Made by a program: the position numbers and the translations under genes
In this document: positions 36,782-44,484 of the stretch, piece after piece
How the letters are laid out: the number at the start of each line of letters is the position of its first letter
Position numbering within the stretch: position 1 is the first letter of the stretch
Notes under the pieces: generated by a model
What the model saw: the letters and a program-made list of their open reading frames with translations, nothing else
Databases searched by the model: none
What the model was told of the DNA's origin: nothing
NCBI GenBank assembly: GCA_016714025.1
Contig: JADJOB010000002.1
Location: 1,582,001 to 1,646,000, forward strand
Direction of reading: 5' to 3'
Length of the DNA: 64,000 bases
From: Saprospiraceae bacterium
Lineage (GTDB): Bacteria > Bacteroidota > Bacteroidia > Chitinophagales > Saprospiraceae

Positions 36782-37915
36782 ATGAAAGCAATACATTCAT
36801 TGGCTTTTGTGATTGCAATGCTCCTTGCAAATTTGGTTTTAAATCCAGTTGTATTTAGCAGAAATCTGGATATTAGAAACCCCCTTAAAAAAAATGGAGC
36901 AGACCTGATACTTAACTGTCCAACAAACCAAAATGAATCGGCTTGCCAAACCCAATCTGCAATTAATACTAAATTTTCCAATTGGTTGAGTTCGGTAAGT
37001 TTTACGGGAGGTTGCAACGTTAATTTATTCAATAATAATTCCGGCGCTCCGCCAGCATGTGGAGGAGTTGCAGTGGTAACTTTTACTGCAACCAGCACCT
37101 GTGATCCAACGGTGACTTGTTCGGCTGTATTTAGTGTGACAGCTGCTCCTGCGGCAGTATTAAATTGCCCAACGAATCAGGTAGAATTGGCTTGTCAAAC
37201 CCAAATAGAAATTGATACGAATTTTTCAAGGTGGTTGCGAACGGTTACGTATTCAGGAGGCTGTGATGCCAGTTTAAGCAATGACAACAGCGGAGCGCCC
37301 TCTTTTTGCGGAGGATCCAAAACAGTCCAATTTATACTCTCGAGTAGTTGTGAACCGCCCAAAACATGTAATGCGACATTTTCTGTGACTGATGCCCCAC
37401 CGGTTGTATTAAGCTGTCCGCAAGATCGGGAAGAAGCAGCGGGACAAACCCAAGCTGCGATCGACACCAAATTTTCAGCTTGGTTGCAATCAGCCAGTTT
37501 TACGGGAGGTTGCAATCCCATTTTTTCTAATAACAATTCCGGTGCACCGCCAAGTACAGGCGGTACGACCCAGGTTACTTTTGAGGTAAAAAGCAGTTGT
37601 GAAGCCAATAAAAGCTGCAGTTCAAATTTTACTGTAAAATTTCCAAGTGCGCAAGAGGAAACCAATCTAATTCAAAAACTTAGCATAACCCCAAATCCAG
37701 TAAATGACCTTGGGTATATCGCGATACAATTTAATCGACCCACAGAAGCTACCATTGAACTTTTAAATTCATCCGGTCAGGTTGTATGGAATAGTTTATT
37801 GTGTAAATCGGATGAAGTGATTCCAGTAAATTTCAGGACTTTTTCACCAGGTTTATATTATTTAAGAATTGAATCCAGTCAGGCAGTAAGTTGTTTTAAG
37901 TGGTTGCATTTTTAA
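36782..37915 (+). CDS. T9SS-secreted protein with three HYR-like cysteine repeats
   Basis: A 377-aa exported protein. After a signal peptide (FVIAMLLANLVLNPVVFS) come three tandem repeats of about 83 residues starting near residues 43, 127 and 211. Each has the order LxC, QTQxxIDTxFSxWL, GGC, NNSGAP, GG, SSC and a final Cys. These resemble the four- to six-cysteine HYR-like repeats of Bacteroidota surface proteins. Repeats 1 and 2 have six cysteines; repeat 3 lacks the second and fourth (AAGQTQ and PSTGG). The C-terminus (LSITPNPVNDLGYIAI to SCFKWLHF) is a T9SS sorting domain. It is probably an adhesin or spacer protein. Confidence 0.85.
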   Translation: MKAIHSLAFVIAMLLANLVLNPVVFSRNLDIRNPLKKNGADLILNCPTNQNESACQTQSAINTKFSNWLSSVSFTGGCNVNLFNNNSGAPPACGGVAVVTFTATSTCDPTVTCSAVFSVTAAPAAVLNCPTNQVELACQTQIEIDTNFSRWLRTVTYSGGCDASLSNDNSGAPSFCGGSKTVQFILSSSCEPPKTCNATFSVTDAPPVVLSCPQDREEAAGQTQAAIDTKFSAWLQSASFTGGCNPIFSNNNSGAPPSTGGTTQVTFEVKSSCEANKSCSSNFTVKFPSAQEETNLIQKLSITPNPVNDLGYIAIQFNRPTEATIELLNSSGQVVWNSLLCKSDEVIPVNFRTFSPGLYYLRIESSQAVSCFKWLHF

Positions 37916-38035
37916 TGGATGAAATTCCAATAAAATTCTGCAATACTAGGATGCTACAATTCTACAATCTCAGTAGTCAGCAATAAGGAGTCAGTAGTCA
38001 AAATTGCGGGTTAGAAATAAGTTCAAATAAAGAAA

Positions 38036-38246
38036 AAATAAATTCAGGACGTTCGAAATGCAGCGTGCGGCGAAAATTTTTCAGAGCCAAGTTAAACTAA
38101 GTATTCTATTAGTTGTAAAACTGGTGAAATTGTATAACTACCAAAAGCGTGAGAAAAATTTGAGCTGAAGCCTGCGTAAAGCAAGAACGCCTTCATTTCG
38201 AACAAGCTTTTTGGTTCTTTTGAGCGAATGCAAAAGAACAAAGCCC
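38036..38246. repeat. 211-bp structured direct repeat, copy A
   Basis: This block recurs at 39697-39907 with no gaps and three differences in 211 positions. It has internal complementarity: GTTCGAAATG (38051-38060) with CATTTCGAAC (38194-38203), AAATTTTTC (38074-38082) with GAAAAATTT (38153-38161), and a separate hairpin GTTCTTTTG/CAAAAGAAC (38214-38239). No ORF of note is present. A structured RNA or a small non-autonomous element are the main options. Confidence 0.85.
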
Positions 38247-38290
38247 CTTATTATCCGTGTCATCAATTGAAGGTATCTGTTTTTTACCTT

Positions 38291-38316
38291 CCTTCGCTGG
38301 GCGTAGGCTTAGCCTA
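38291..38316. repeat. Interspersed palindromic element, forward copy
   Basis: CCTTCGCTGGGCGTAGGCT followed by TAGCCTA. The core TAGGCTTAGCCTA is a palindrome around one base. The same 26-base sequence occurs inverted, with one difference, at 40194-40219, on the other side of the gene at 38725. A core-only copy lies at 38379-38391. Confidence 0.75.
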
Positions 38317-38663
38317 AGTCCTAATTTTCAATCGTAGATAAAATTAAGTTAAGCTTAAAATAAAAAGTGATCATCAAATAGGCTTAGCCTATAAAAAAAA
38401 TGCATGTTTTAGATTGTAGAATATTTTTGCTTCAAATTATTTCATCACTCCATAGATTCAACCAATGCGCACCTCCCTTTTCAATTGAAATTTATTTGAT
38501 TAATTTTTGAATCAACATTAGGGCTTTTGGTCAACAGTTAACAGTTAGTTTCCTGCAATTTTGACCCCTGACCCCTAATTGCTGAATACTTGACAACACC
38601 TATGTCCCGCTGAGTGTCTCGGATAAAATTAAATATTAGAATTTTTAAATAAGTGATTAAAAA

Positions 38664-38696
38664 TTTGGATTTCAGGTATAGATTTATTTAAATTTG
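38664..38696 (+). promoter_or_regulatory. Strong Bacteroidota-type promoter match for the gene at 38725
   Basis: TTTG at 38664-38667, a 21-nt spacer and TAAATTTG at 38689-38696 fit the Bacteroidota consensus fully. The start codon is 28 nt further on, so the leader would be about 20 nt. Confidence 0.6.
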
Positions 38697-38724
38697 GTTA
38701 TCTAATCACCTTAAATCCACCCGT

Positions 38725-39498
38725 ATGAAAGCTATTGTACTTTCGTTTATTTCTATTTTAGTCTTGGGTATACTTCATGGACAAAGACAAGATTTTAAAC
38801 TGGAATTCAAATTGAGATTTGAAAATCAAAAAATTTATTGTGATGTAGTACCAACGCAAGACTATCAAATTGCAGGTATGCAATTCGGAATCAACCACAA
38901 TTCAGATTATGTCATTTTTGATACCGCGTATTCAAATGTGTTAGACTTTAGGAGAAAAGTATATAATGAGATTTGTCCTAAGAATGTAAGATTTCTTTGG
39001 TCTACTTCTACCGCTAACGAAAATACGCAATTGATCAAAAATGTTCCTTTTTTAACATTGGAATATGAGGAGTTAATTCCTACAAATCATTTTATATGCA
39101 TGATGCAATCAGGATCTCCTTCTTGTACTACAATGAATAGAGAGGCATTTTATATTTCAGGAACTAATTTAATTTTTTATGATATTCCCGATATATGTGT
39201 TGAATATAGAATTCAAGATGGAGCCATAATTTTAGCAAATGATGATACCAAATTAAATCTATATGATCCGGTATGGTTTGATAATTTAAACAAAACCTTG
39301 CAAATAGATCAGTCCTTGATAAATCAGAATTGTGAGATCCGAATTCAATCAATTAATGGGGCCAGACTTTTTAATTTTGTTGGAAATTATTCAGGGCAGA
39401 CATTTTCATTAAATGAATTGCGTTCAGGAGTTTATGTTTATTCAATTCAGACAGCCCAAGCACAATGGCAGAGTGGCAAGTTTGTAGTGCTTGATTAA
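38725..39498 (+). CDS. Small T9SS-secreted protein with a cohesin-like domain
   Basis: A 257-aa exported protein. The signal peptide (AIVLSFISILVLGILHG) is followed by a beta-rich domain (residues about 20-165) whose segments IAGMQFGINHNSDYVIF and VRFLWSTSTANENTQL match, in order and type, the cohesin-like domains of the adhesins at 3640 (LSGMQFTLKFNSSQLNI, YILVSWNADQDVEI) and 51647 (IDGFQLGIKTRFDNLQF, LKISWASNVSMEI). The C-terminus (about residue 185 to FVVLD) is a T9SS-like sorting domain, lacking the usual PNP motif at its start. The gene stands alone between two copies of the 211-bp repeat. Confidence 0.78.
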   Translation: MKAIVLSFISILVLGILHGQRQDFKLEFKLRFENQKIYCDVVPTQDYQIAGMQFGINHNSDYVIFDTAYSNVLDFRRKVYNEICPKNVRFLWSTSTANENTQLIKNVPFLTLEYEELIPTNHFICMMQSGSPSCTTMNREAFYISGTNLIFYDIPDICVEYRIQDGAIILANDDTKLNLYDPVWFDNLNKTLQIDQSLINQNCEIRIQSINGARLFNFVGNYSGQTFSLNELRSGVYVYSIQTAQAQWQSGKFVVLD

Positions 39499-39696
39499 TA
39501 AGATTTCCCAAAACTATTGTAGTATCTACAGGATCAGTTGTCAGAGCTTCGGGGTCAGCTAAAATTCTGGAATATATCTATGCTGCAATTCTACAATTAA
39601 AAAGATTTACAATCCTATGCCCAGCAAAAATTAGTGGTCAGTAGTTAGAGGTCAGTATTCAGATGCAGAATAAGGAGTAAAATTCAAAAAAAGATT

Positions 39697-39907
39697 AAAT
39701 AAATTCAGGACGTTCGAAATGCAGCGTGCGGCGAAAATTTTTCAGAGCCAAGTTAAACTAAGTATTCTATTAGTTGTAAAACTGACGAAATTGTATAACT
39801 ACCAAAAGCGTGAGAAAAATTTGAGCTGAAGCCTGCGTAAAGCAATAACGCCTTCATTTCGAACAAGCTTTTTGGTTCTTTTGAGCGAATGCAAAAGAAC
39901 AAAGCCC
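39697..39907. repeat. 211-bp structured direct repeat, copy B
   Basis: Second copy of the block at 38036-38246, offset 1661 nt. The differences seen are GG to AC within the CTGGTG/CTGACG segment and G to T in AAGCAAGAACG. All the long complementary arms listed for copy A are preserved. Looser similarity continues to about 40035 (for example TCAATTGAAG and CAATTGAAATTTA), while copy A's region carries about 130 extra bases. Confidence 0.85.
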
Positions 39908-40842
39908 TTTGATAATCGTATCTTCAATTGAAGACAACTTTTTGTGCCAAGCATGTTTTATTCCTCTATAGGTTCAACCTATGCATGTCCCCTTTACAAT
40001 TGAAATTTACTAGATTTATTTTTGATTCAAGTTTAGGACGTAGGCGCAGCCTACGCCCAGCTTTAATTCAGTGGTCAGTATTCAGAAATGCAGAATAAAA
40101 AGTAAAATTTATAAAAAATATAAAAATCAGGACATTCAAAATGCATCATACGATTTGATTTTATCTTTCTCCTAACAGCTGACTACTGAACTGTAGGCTC
40201 AGCCTACGCCCAGCGAAGGGATTGCAGTATTTTAAAATCACAACATTGTAGGATTTTATCGAATGTACTTTAGTTTGAAAATTGCTGTTTTATTGCACAT
40301 TTTCCGTCATTTTCCGTGCTTTCTCGGTGTTTGACGCTATTACATGCAAGTATCCTGGGAGTATGTACGGGATATGTACGGAGTATCTACGGAGTATCGT
40401 GCCAGGATCTAGTAGTAAGCATTCAGTGGTCAGTGGTCAGTGTCTTGTCCTAGAATAGCTATACAAGTTAATAAATAAATCCTGTTCTGGTTATACAAGC
40501 CCCATCCGTCTAGAATAGAAATAGTGCTTTTGAGTTACCAATCAAACAAGAAACCACATTTTGGGCTGATTTTAGCGTATTTAGAAAAAATTAAAAGGGC
40601 AAGCATTCATAATATTAAGAATAAATAATTAATAATCAAAATAATATATATTAAATAAATATAGTATGTAAGATAATTTTGCAGAATATATTTACAAATT
40701 CACTAGTAGGAATTCCCTGAAATTGTATATTTGCAGTCCCTAAAAAAATAGCCATCCTATTTAATGAAATAGCTGGCAGATACCCAGGTTTTGTCAATTT
40801 TTCTAAATCAAACAGAAGAATTCCCCAAAACCCAAATTATTT
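39908..40842. other. Repeat-rich spacer before tRNA-Gly
   Basis: No gene is supported here. It holds a palindromic copy GTAGGCGCAGCCTACGCCCAGC at 40036-40057 (approximate), the start of a degenerate third copy of the 211-bp repeat near 40126-40146, short heptamer-type repeats (around 40431-40442), and an 11-nt-period stretch near 40364-40396 (GTACGGGATAT, GTACGGAGTAT, CTACGGAGTAT). A -7-like TATATTTG at 40726-40733 could belong to the tRNA-Gly transcript. Confidence 0.55.
40194..40219. repeat. Interspersed palindromic element, inverted copy
   Basis: TAGGCTCAGCCTACGCCCAGCGAAGG is the reverse complement of the element at 38291-38316 except for one base. With that copy it brackets the secreted-protein gene at 38725 and copy B of the 211-bp repeat. 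Confidence 0.75.
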
Positions 40843-40915
<73 letters not shown>

Positions 40916-40917
40916 CA

Positions 40918-40977
40918 AATTAGTGGTCAGTAGTTAGGAGTCAGAAGTCAGTATTCTGGAATTTATGACCACTAATT
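40918..40977. repeat. Heptamer array and hairpin abutting tRNA-Gly
   Basis: From 40922 there are five 7-nt units (AGTGGTC, AGTAGTT, AGGAGTC, AGAAGTC, AGTATTC). AATTAGTGGTC (40918-40928) is an exact reverse complement of GACCACTAATT (40967-40977), so the array lies in a hairpin. The units are inverted relative to the heptamers at 41435-41469 on the far side of the next gene. Confidence 0.82.
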
Positions 40978-41008
40978 AGAGTTAAATAACACGATTAATG
41001 AAAACACC

Positions 41009-41359
41009 ATGTTTAATGAAAAGTATCGGGTTCGAACTTTTGATTTTGCATTAAATGTTCTGAAAACCTTGAGACAAATTCCTGATAATCAGGAATCTAG
41101 AATATTAAAACAGCAATTAATCCGATCTTCCACTTCAATAGCTTCTAATTTCAGAGCAGCTTGTGTGAGTCGTTCTGAAAAGGAATGGTATTCTAAAATT
41201 AGTATTGTAATTGAGGAAACAGATGAAACACAGTTCTGGCTCGAACTTTTTGAAAGTTTGTATTCAGAATATGAGTCTGGATTTGGTTTACTTAAGTTTG
41301 AATCCTCAGAACTTCTTAAAATATTTTCAAAAGCAAGGGGTAAACTAAATTTCAAATAA
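41009..41359 (+). CDS. Four-helix-bundle protein (S23/IVS family) between two tRNA genes
   Basis: A 116-aa all-helical protein of the same family as those at 7810 and 41671, but clearly diverged: YRVRTFDFALNVLKTLRQIP, then LIRSSTSIASNFRAACVSRS in the conserved second helix, EKEWYSKISIVIEETDETQFWLELF, and a C-terminal helix ELLKIFSKARGKL. The start is the ATG at 41009. It occupies the whole space between tRNA-Gly and tRNA-Leu and is flanked by inverted heptamer arrays, as IVS ORFs are flanked by pairing arms in 23S rRNA. It is likely co-transcribed with the tRNAs. Function is unknown. Confidence 0.85.
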   Translation: MFNEKYRVRTFDFALNVLKTLRQIPDNQESRILKQQLIRSSTSIASNFRAACVSRSEKEWYSKISIVIEETDETQFWLELFESLYSEYESGFGLLKFESSELLKIFSKARGKLNFK

Positions 41360-41434
41360 TATCTTTGCGACCCTATTTATTACATAGGTAATAAAAATTC
41401 AAGTATAAAGTCAATGATTAGCATGTTCAGTCTT

Positions 41435-41469
41435 ACTGACTCCTGACCACTGACTCCTAACTACTGAAT
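41435..41469. repeat. Heptamer array abutting tRNA-Leu
   Basis: Five 7-nt units in phase (ACTGACT, CCTGACC, ACTGACT, CCTAACT, ACTGAAT), ending one base before the tRNA-Leu acceptor stem. Read on the other strand they give TCAGTAGTTAGGAGTCAG-type sequence, the same as the array at 40922, so the two arrays form an inverted pair around the gene at 41009. Confidence 0.85.
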
Positions 41470-41470
41470 T

Positions 41471-41556
41471 GCCCAGGTGGTGGAATTGGTAGACACGCAG
41501 GACTTAAAATCCTGTGGCCAGTGATGGCCGTGCGGGTTCAAGTCCCGCCCCGGGTA
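41471..41556 (+). tRNA. tRNA-Leu (anticodon TAA)
   Basis: An 86-nt class II tRNA with a long variable arm (GGCCAGTGATGGCC region). The acceptor GCCCAGG pairs with CCCGGGT with one mismatch and one G-U. The anticodon stem CAGGA/TCCTG surrounds CTTAAAA, giving anticodon TAA, and the T-arm is GCGGGTTCAAGTCCCGC. CCA is not encoded. It reads UUA codons. A four-helix-bundle repeat unit starts 4 nt after its end. Confidence 0.96.
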
Positions 41557-41670
41557 CAAAAATCAGAATGAGTGAGAGAGCGAGAATGAAAATGAATCGA
41601 AGTCATACTCGAACTCATTCTGATTTTTTCCTCATTCTCTTTCTCTTTCTCTCTCTAACGCCTTAGCTTG

Positions 41671-42015
41671 ATGTTTGATTTTCAAAATTTGGAAGTTTAT
41701 AAAAAGGCTAAAAAACTTCATGCTACTTTAAAAATAATAGCTAAGGCTTCTTCCAGCAAGATTATTGCCGATCAATTATTCAGAGCTTCCCTTAGTATTC
41801 CTTTGAATATTGCAGAAGGTTCCGGAAGATTTACGTCAAAAGATAGACGTAACTTTTTTATTATTGCCAGAAGTTCTCTTTTTGAATGTGTTGCTATTGT
41901 TGATTCCATTTTGGATGAAGGACATTTTTCTAATGATCAATATGATGAAATTATTAAATCAGCTGATGAAATTTCAAGAATACTCTATACTATGATTAAA
42001 AATTTAGAAAAATAA
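41671..42015 (+). CDS. Four-helix-bundle protein (S23/IVS family), tandem copy 1
   Basis: A 114-aa helical protein: MFDFQNLEVYKKAKKLHATL, the conserved RASLSIPLNIAEGSGRFTSK, then RRNFFIIARSSLFECVAIVD, and a C-terminal helix ISRILYTMIKNLEK. I chose the ATG at 41671; a TTG lies just before it. Copies 2 and 3 follow at exactly 460-bp steps. Copies 1 and 2 differ in one residue (Asp in SNDQYD versus Ala). It is the closest of the three to tRNA-Leu and is separated from it by the unit hairpin. The molecular role is unknown; the family is linked to structured RNA contexts. Confidence 0.87.
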   Translation: MFDFQNLEVYKKAKKLHATLKIIAKASSSKIIADQLFRASLSIPLNIAEGSGRFTSKDRRNFFIIARSSLFECVAIVDSILDEGHFSNDQYDEIIKSADEISRILYTMIKNLEK

Positions 42016-42130
42016 ATCAGAATGAGTGAGAGAGCGAGAATGAAAATGAATCGAAGTCATACTCGAACTCATTCTGATTTTTTCCTCATTCTCTTTCTCT
42101 TTCTCTTTCTCTCTCTAACGCCTTAGCTTG

Positions 42131-42475
42131 ATGTTTGATTTTCAAAATTTGGAAGTTTATAAAAAGGCTAAAAAACTTCATGCTACTTTAAAAATAATAG
42201 CTAAGGCTTCTTCCAGCAAGATTATTGCCGATCAATTATTCAGAGCTTCCCTTAGTATTCCTTTGAATATTGCAGAAGGTTCCGGAAGATTTACGTCAAA
42301 AGATAGACGTAACTTTTTTATTATTGCCAGAAGTTCTCTTTTTGAATGTGTTGCTATTGTTGATTCCATTTTGGATGAAGGACATTTTTCTAATGCGCAA
42401 TATGATGAAATTATTAAATCAGCTGATGAAATTTCAAGAATACTCTATACTATGATTAAAAATTTAGAAAAATAA
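42131..42475 (+). CDS. Four-helix-bundle protein (S23/IVS family), tandem copy 2
   Basis: A near-exact duplicate of the gene at 41671, with the single visible protein change SNAQYD for SNDQYD. The upstream hairpin and CT-rich tract are also duplicated, with one additional 6-nt repeat in the tract. The extreme similarity, including intergenic bases, means the duplication is recent or the copies are kept alike by gene conversion. Assembly collapse or expansion at such a repeat is a realistic concern. Confidence 0.87.
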   Translation: MFDFQNLEVYKKAKKLHATLKIIAKASSSKIIADQLFRASLSIPLNIAEGSGRFTSKDRRNFFIIARSSLFECVAIVDSILDEGHFSNAQYDEIIKSADEISRILYTMIKNLEK

Positions 42476-42590
42476 ATCAGAATGAGTGAGAGAGCGAGAA
42501 TGAAAATGAATCGAAGTCATACTCGAACTCATTCTGATTTTTTCCTCATTCTCATTCTCATTCTCTTTCTCTCTCTAATACCTTAGCTTG

Positions 42591-42935
42591 ATGTTTGATT
42601 TTCAAAATTTGGAAGTTTATAAAAAAGCTAAGAAACTTCATACTTCTTTAAAAATAATAGCAAAATCTTCAACCAGCAAGATTATTGCCGATCAATTATT
42701 CAGAGCTTCCCTTAGTATTCCTTTGAATATTGCACAAGGTTCCGGAAGATTTACGTCAAAAGATAGACGTAACTTTTTTATTATTGCCAGAAGTTCACTT
42801 TTTGAATGTGTTGCTATTGTTGATTCCATTTTGGATGAAGGACATTTTTCTAATGCGGAATATGATGAAATTATTAATTCAGCTGATGAAATTTCAAGAA
42901 TACTCTATACTATGATTAAAAATTTAGAAAAATAA
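42591..42935 (+). CDS. Four-helix-bundle protein (S23/IVS family), tandem copy 3
   Basis: The most diverged of the three tandem copies: HTSLKIIAKSSTSK for HATLKIIAKASSSK, IAQGSG for IAEGSG (losing the conserved Glu of the second helix), and NAEYDEIINSADE near the end. The rest, including RRNFFIIARSSLFECVAIVDSILDEGHFS, is unchanged. Its upstream CT tract contains CATTCT repeats in place of CTTTCT. After its stop the AATCAGAATG start of a further unit is present, but it soon diverges into a remnant. Confidence 0.86.
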   Translation: MFDFQNLEVYKKAKKLHTSLKIIAKSSTSKIIADQLFRASLSIPLNIAQGSGRFTSKDRRNFFIIARSSLFECVAIVDSILDEGHFSNAEYDEIINSADEISRILYTMIKNLEK

Positions 42936-42941
42936 ATCAGA

Positions 42942-43088
42942 ATGGGTTCAATGTTTAAATCAATTGCAATCTTGGATATTTTAAAAGATTCAATCCATTT
43001 AAGTTCGGAACAGTATAATGATTTTGAGAAAAGTGAAGAAGAGCTGTCGAAAATTTTATTTGCTATGATACGAAATCTTGAAAAATAA
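42942..43088 (+). pseudogene. Remnant of a fourth four-helix-bundle gene (C-terminal part)
   Basis: An in-frame 48-codon stretch from an ATG at 42942 reads SMFKSIAILDILKDSIHLSS and ends SKILFAMIRNLEK, clearly related to SLFECVAIVDSILDEGHFSN and SRILYTMIKNLEK of the intact copies but diverged. The N-terminal half is missing. It sits where the fourth unit would be, 7 nt after the third copy. It is probably a decayed older paralog truncated during the tandem expansion. Confidence 0.78.
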
Positions 43089-43103
43089 GCAAAGCGATAA
43101 ATA

Positions 43104-43146
43104 GAGCGAGAATCTGAGCGAGAGCGAAGGATTCTCGCTCAGATTT
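43104..43146 (+). terminator. Hairpin with two alternative stems and a T-tail
   Basis: GAGCGAGAATC (43104-43114) pairs with GATTCTCGCTC (43130-43140). Alternatively AATCTGAGCGAGA (43111-43123) pairs with TCTCGCTCAGATT (43133-43145). The stems overlap and exclude each other. The second is directly followed by TTTA, so it is terminator-like. Confidence 0.65.
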
Positions 43147-43185
43147 TTACTTCGTTCTCACACTGTTTCTCCAACTTTCTTCAAT

Positions 43186-43272
43186 CCAAAGTTTGACTTC
43201 CAACAATTGGAAGTCTATAAAAAAGCAAAGGCAGTTTTTAACTTGTTCAACAATTCAAAATACACATTTTGA
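43186..43272 (+). pseudogene. Remnant of a fifth four-helix-bundle gene (N-terminal part)
   Basis: The frame reads KFDFQQLEVYKKAKAVFNLF before a stop at 43270-43272, matching the N-terminus MFDFQNLEVYKKAKKL of the tandem genes. It has no ATG (AAG in its place) and loses similarity after about 15 codons. It marks the far boundary of the four-helix-bundle cluster. Confidence 0.72.
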
Positions 43273-43613
43273 AAGGAGTTTTATAAGCACTTGATTTCAA
43301 TAAAAGTAACTTATTTTTTATGCATATTGCATGCCCGGTAAAACCTATCGGATGCAAAGCATTGAGTTTTTAAAATAATCTGTGAATTTTTATGTGCTTG
43401 TTTTGTTTGAATTCACATTCAGATGGTGTTGTTGCAAATTGTTCCCTTCAAAGCAAAGAACAAGATATTATTCACAGGGATCATTTGAATCTATTGTTTA
43501 CACACCAACTTAAATGACTCCCGTTTGTATCAAATTCTTATGCTTTAAATACAAATAAACAGCCAATTATAGCTTATCAAATTATAATCTGTCGACCATT
43601 CGATGTTTTAAAC

Positions 43614-43994
43614 TTATATGTTATCGTGTTTACCCCCAAAAATGCAAAGTGCGACGATGTCTTTTTTGATTGTCTGGGTGCTACCATCCGCAGCGGTCAC
43701 TGTCAAAGTGATGGTATAGTTGCCACAACGTGGATATGAAAACGCTGGTTGTTTTAAAGATGAAGTAGTGCCGTTACCAAAATCCCAGTAATAAGCCACA
43801 GCATTTTCTGAAGTATTGGTCAGCAACAGAACTTCTGTTTCATTGACTTTTCCGTTAGGGTTGTCAATTGTGAAACCGGCACTTAATTTATGTGCAGTTA
43901 GTGTATTTATGTCTAAATCGTTGATATTCTGTTTGTTACAAGCAGAAAATGCTGATAGACAAAGTAGGGATGCCAAATACAGAATTCTTTTCAT
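43614..43994 (-). CDS. PKD-domain lipoprotein
   Basis: A 126-aa protein with a lipoprotein signal (LYLASLLCLSAFSAC; lipid-modified Cys expected at residue 19). After a short linker a single PKD domain follows, with AGFTIDNPNGKVNETEV, the hallmark AYYWDFGNGTTSSLKQP and FSYPRCGNYTITLTVTAADG. It is presumably anchored on the outer membrane; PKD domains usually mediate protein or polysaccharide contacts. It has no sorting domain. It stands alone, convergent to the four-helix-bundle cluster. Confidence 0.85.
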   Translation of the reverse strand: MKRILYLASLLCLSAFSACNKQNINDLDINTLTAHKLSAGFTIDNPNGKVNETEVLLLTNTSENAVAYYWDFGNGTTSSLKQPAFSYPRCGNYTITLTVTAADGSTQTIKKDIVALCIFGGKHDNI

Positions 43995-44484
43995 AATTTA
44001 TAAATTTATATCAATAGTAAAGATAGGTAAGTTGGGATGAAAATAAAATTGTTCATGTCAATTTTTTCAAAGGGCATATTTGTGTGTCTTAGCCCCCAAT
44101 AAACTATGCAGTTTTTCTAAAGCAGTTTTGTACTAAATCATTGTTGTCCTGATCTCCATTCAAGATGATAAAATTCAGTCTGATTTGTTTTAGTTCTCTT
44201 TCTCTTTCTCTTTCTAAATTCCTTCCTACCCAATCTCCCATACTTATGGGATTGACATGCTATATTTTAAACCCCATCTTTGCTTGTAATATTTTTAATG
44301 ACAATAACAGAATTGCATTGGCAACAAGGCTTTTTGGGAGTTGTATAAATTAAGTTTTAATTTATTGGTATTAAGACTTTAGAGAATTCTCGATAAATGT
44401 TTCACTTGTTGTTTGGAATTTGAAGTAAGTGTTTGTTCATTAAATTTTGGATACAAATTATTTTACGCTATAAATAAAATAAAA

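Larger units (their letters stand above)
41561..42935. repeat. Three tandem units, each hairpin plus CT-rich tract plus four-helix-bundle gene
   Basis: Units start with AATCAGAATGAG at 41561, 42015 and 42475. Each begins with an inverted repeat (AATCAGAATGAGT with ACTCATTCTGATT) followed by TTTTT, so it doubles as a terminator for the gene before it. A CT-rich tract built of 6-nt repeats follows, then the gene. Unit 2 has one extra 6-nt repeat compared with unit 1 (454 versus 460 nt), which brings the gene starts to an exact 460-bp spacing. Confidence 0.9.

Noticed and set aside
36664..37665. Minus-strand frames over the HYR-repeat gene
   Set aside because: They mirror the repetitive cysteine-rich coding sequence and have no independent signals.
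38036..38246. Insertion sequence
   Set aside because: The 211-bp block encodes no transposase and has no clear target-site duplication; it is kept as a structured repeat of unknown nature.
44165..44353. Possible 62-aa gene
   Set aside because: It opens in a CT-rich repeat tract related to those at 41640 and 42100, and the product shows no recognisable features.
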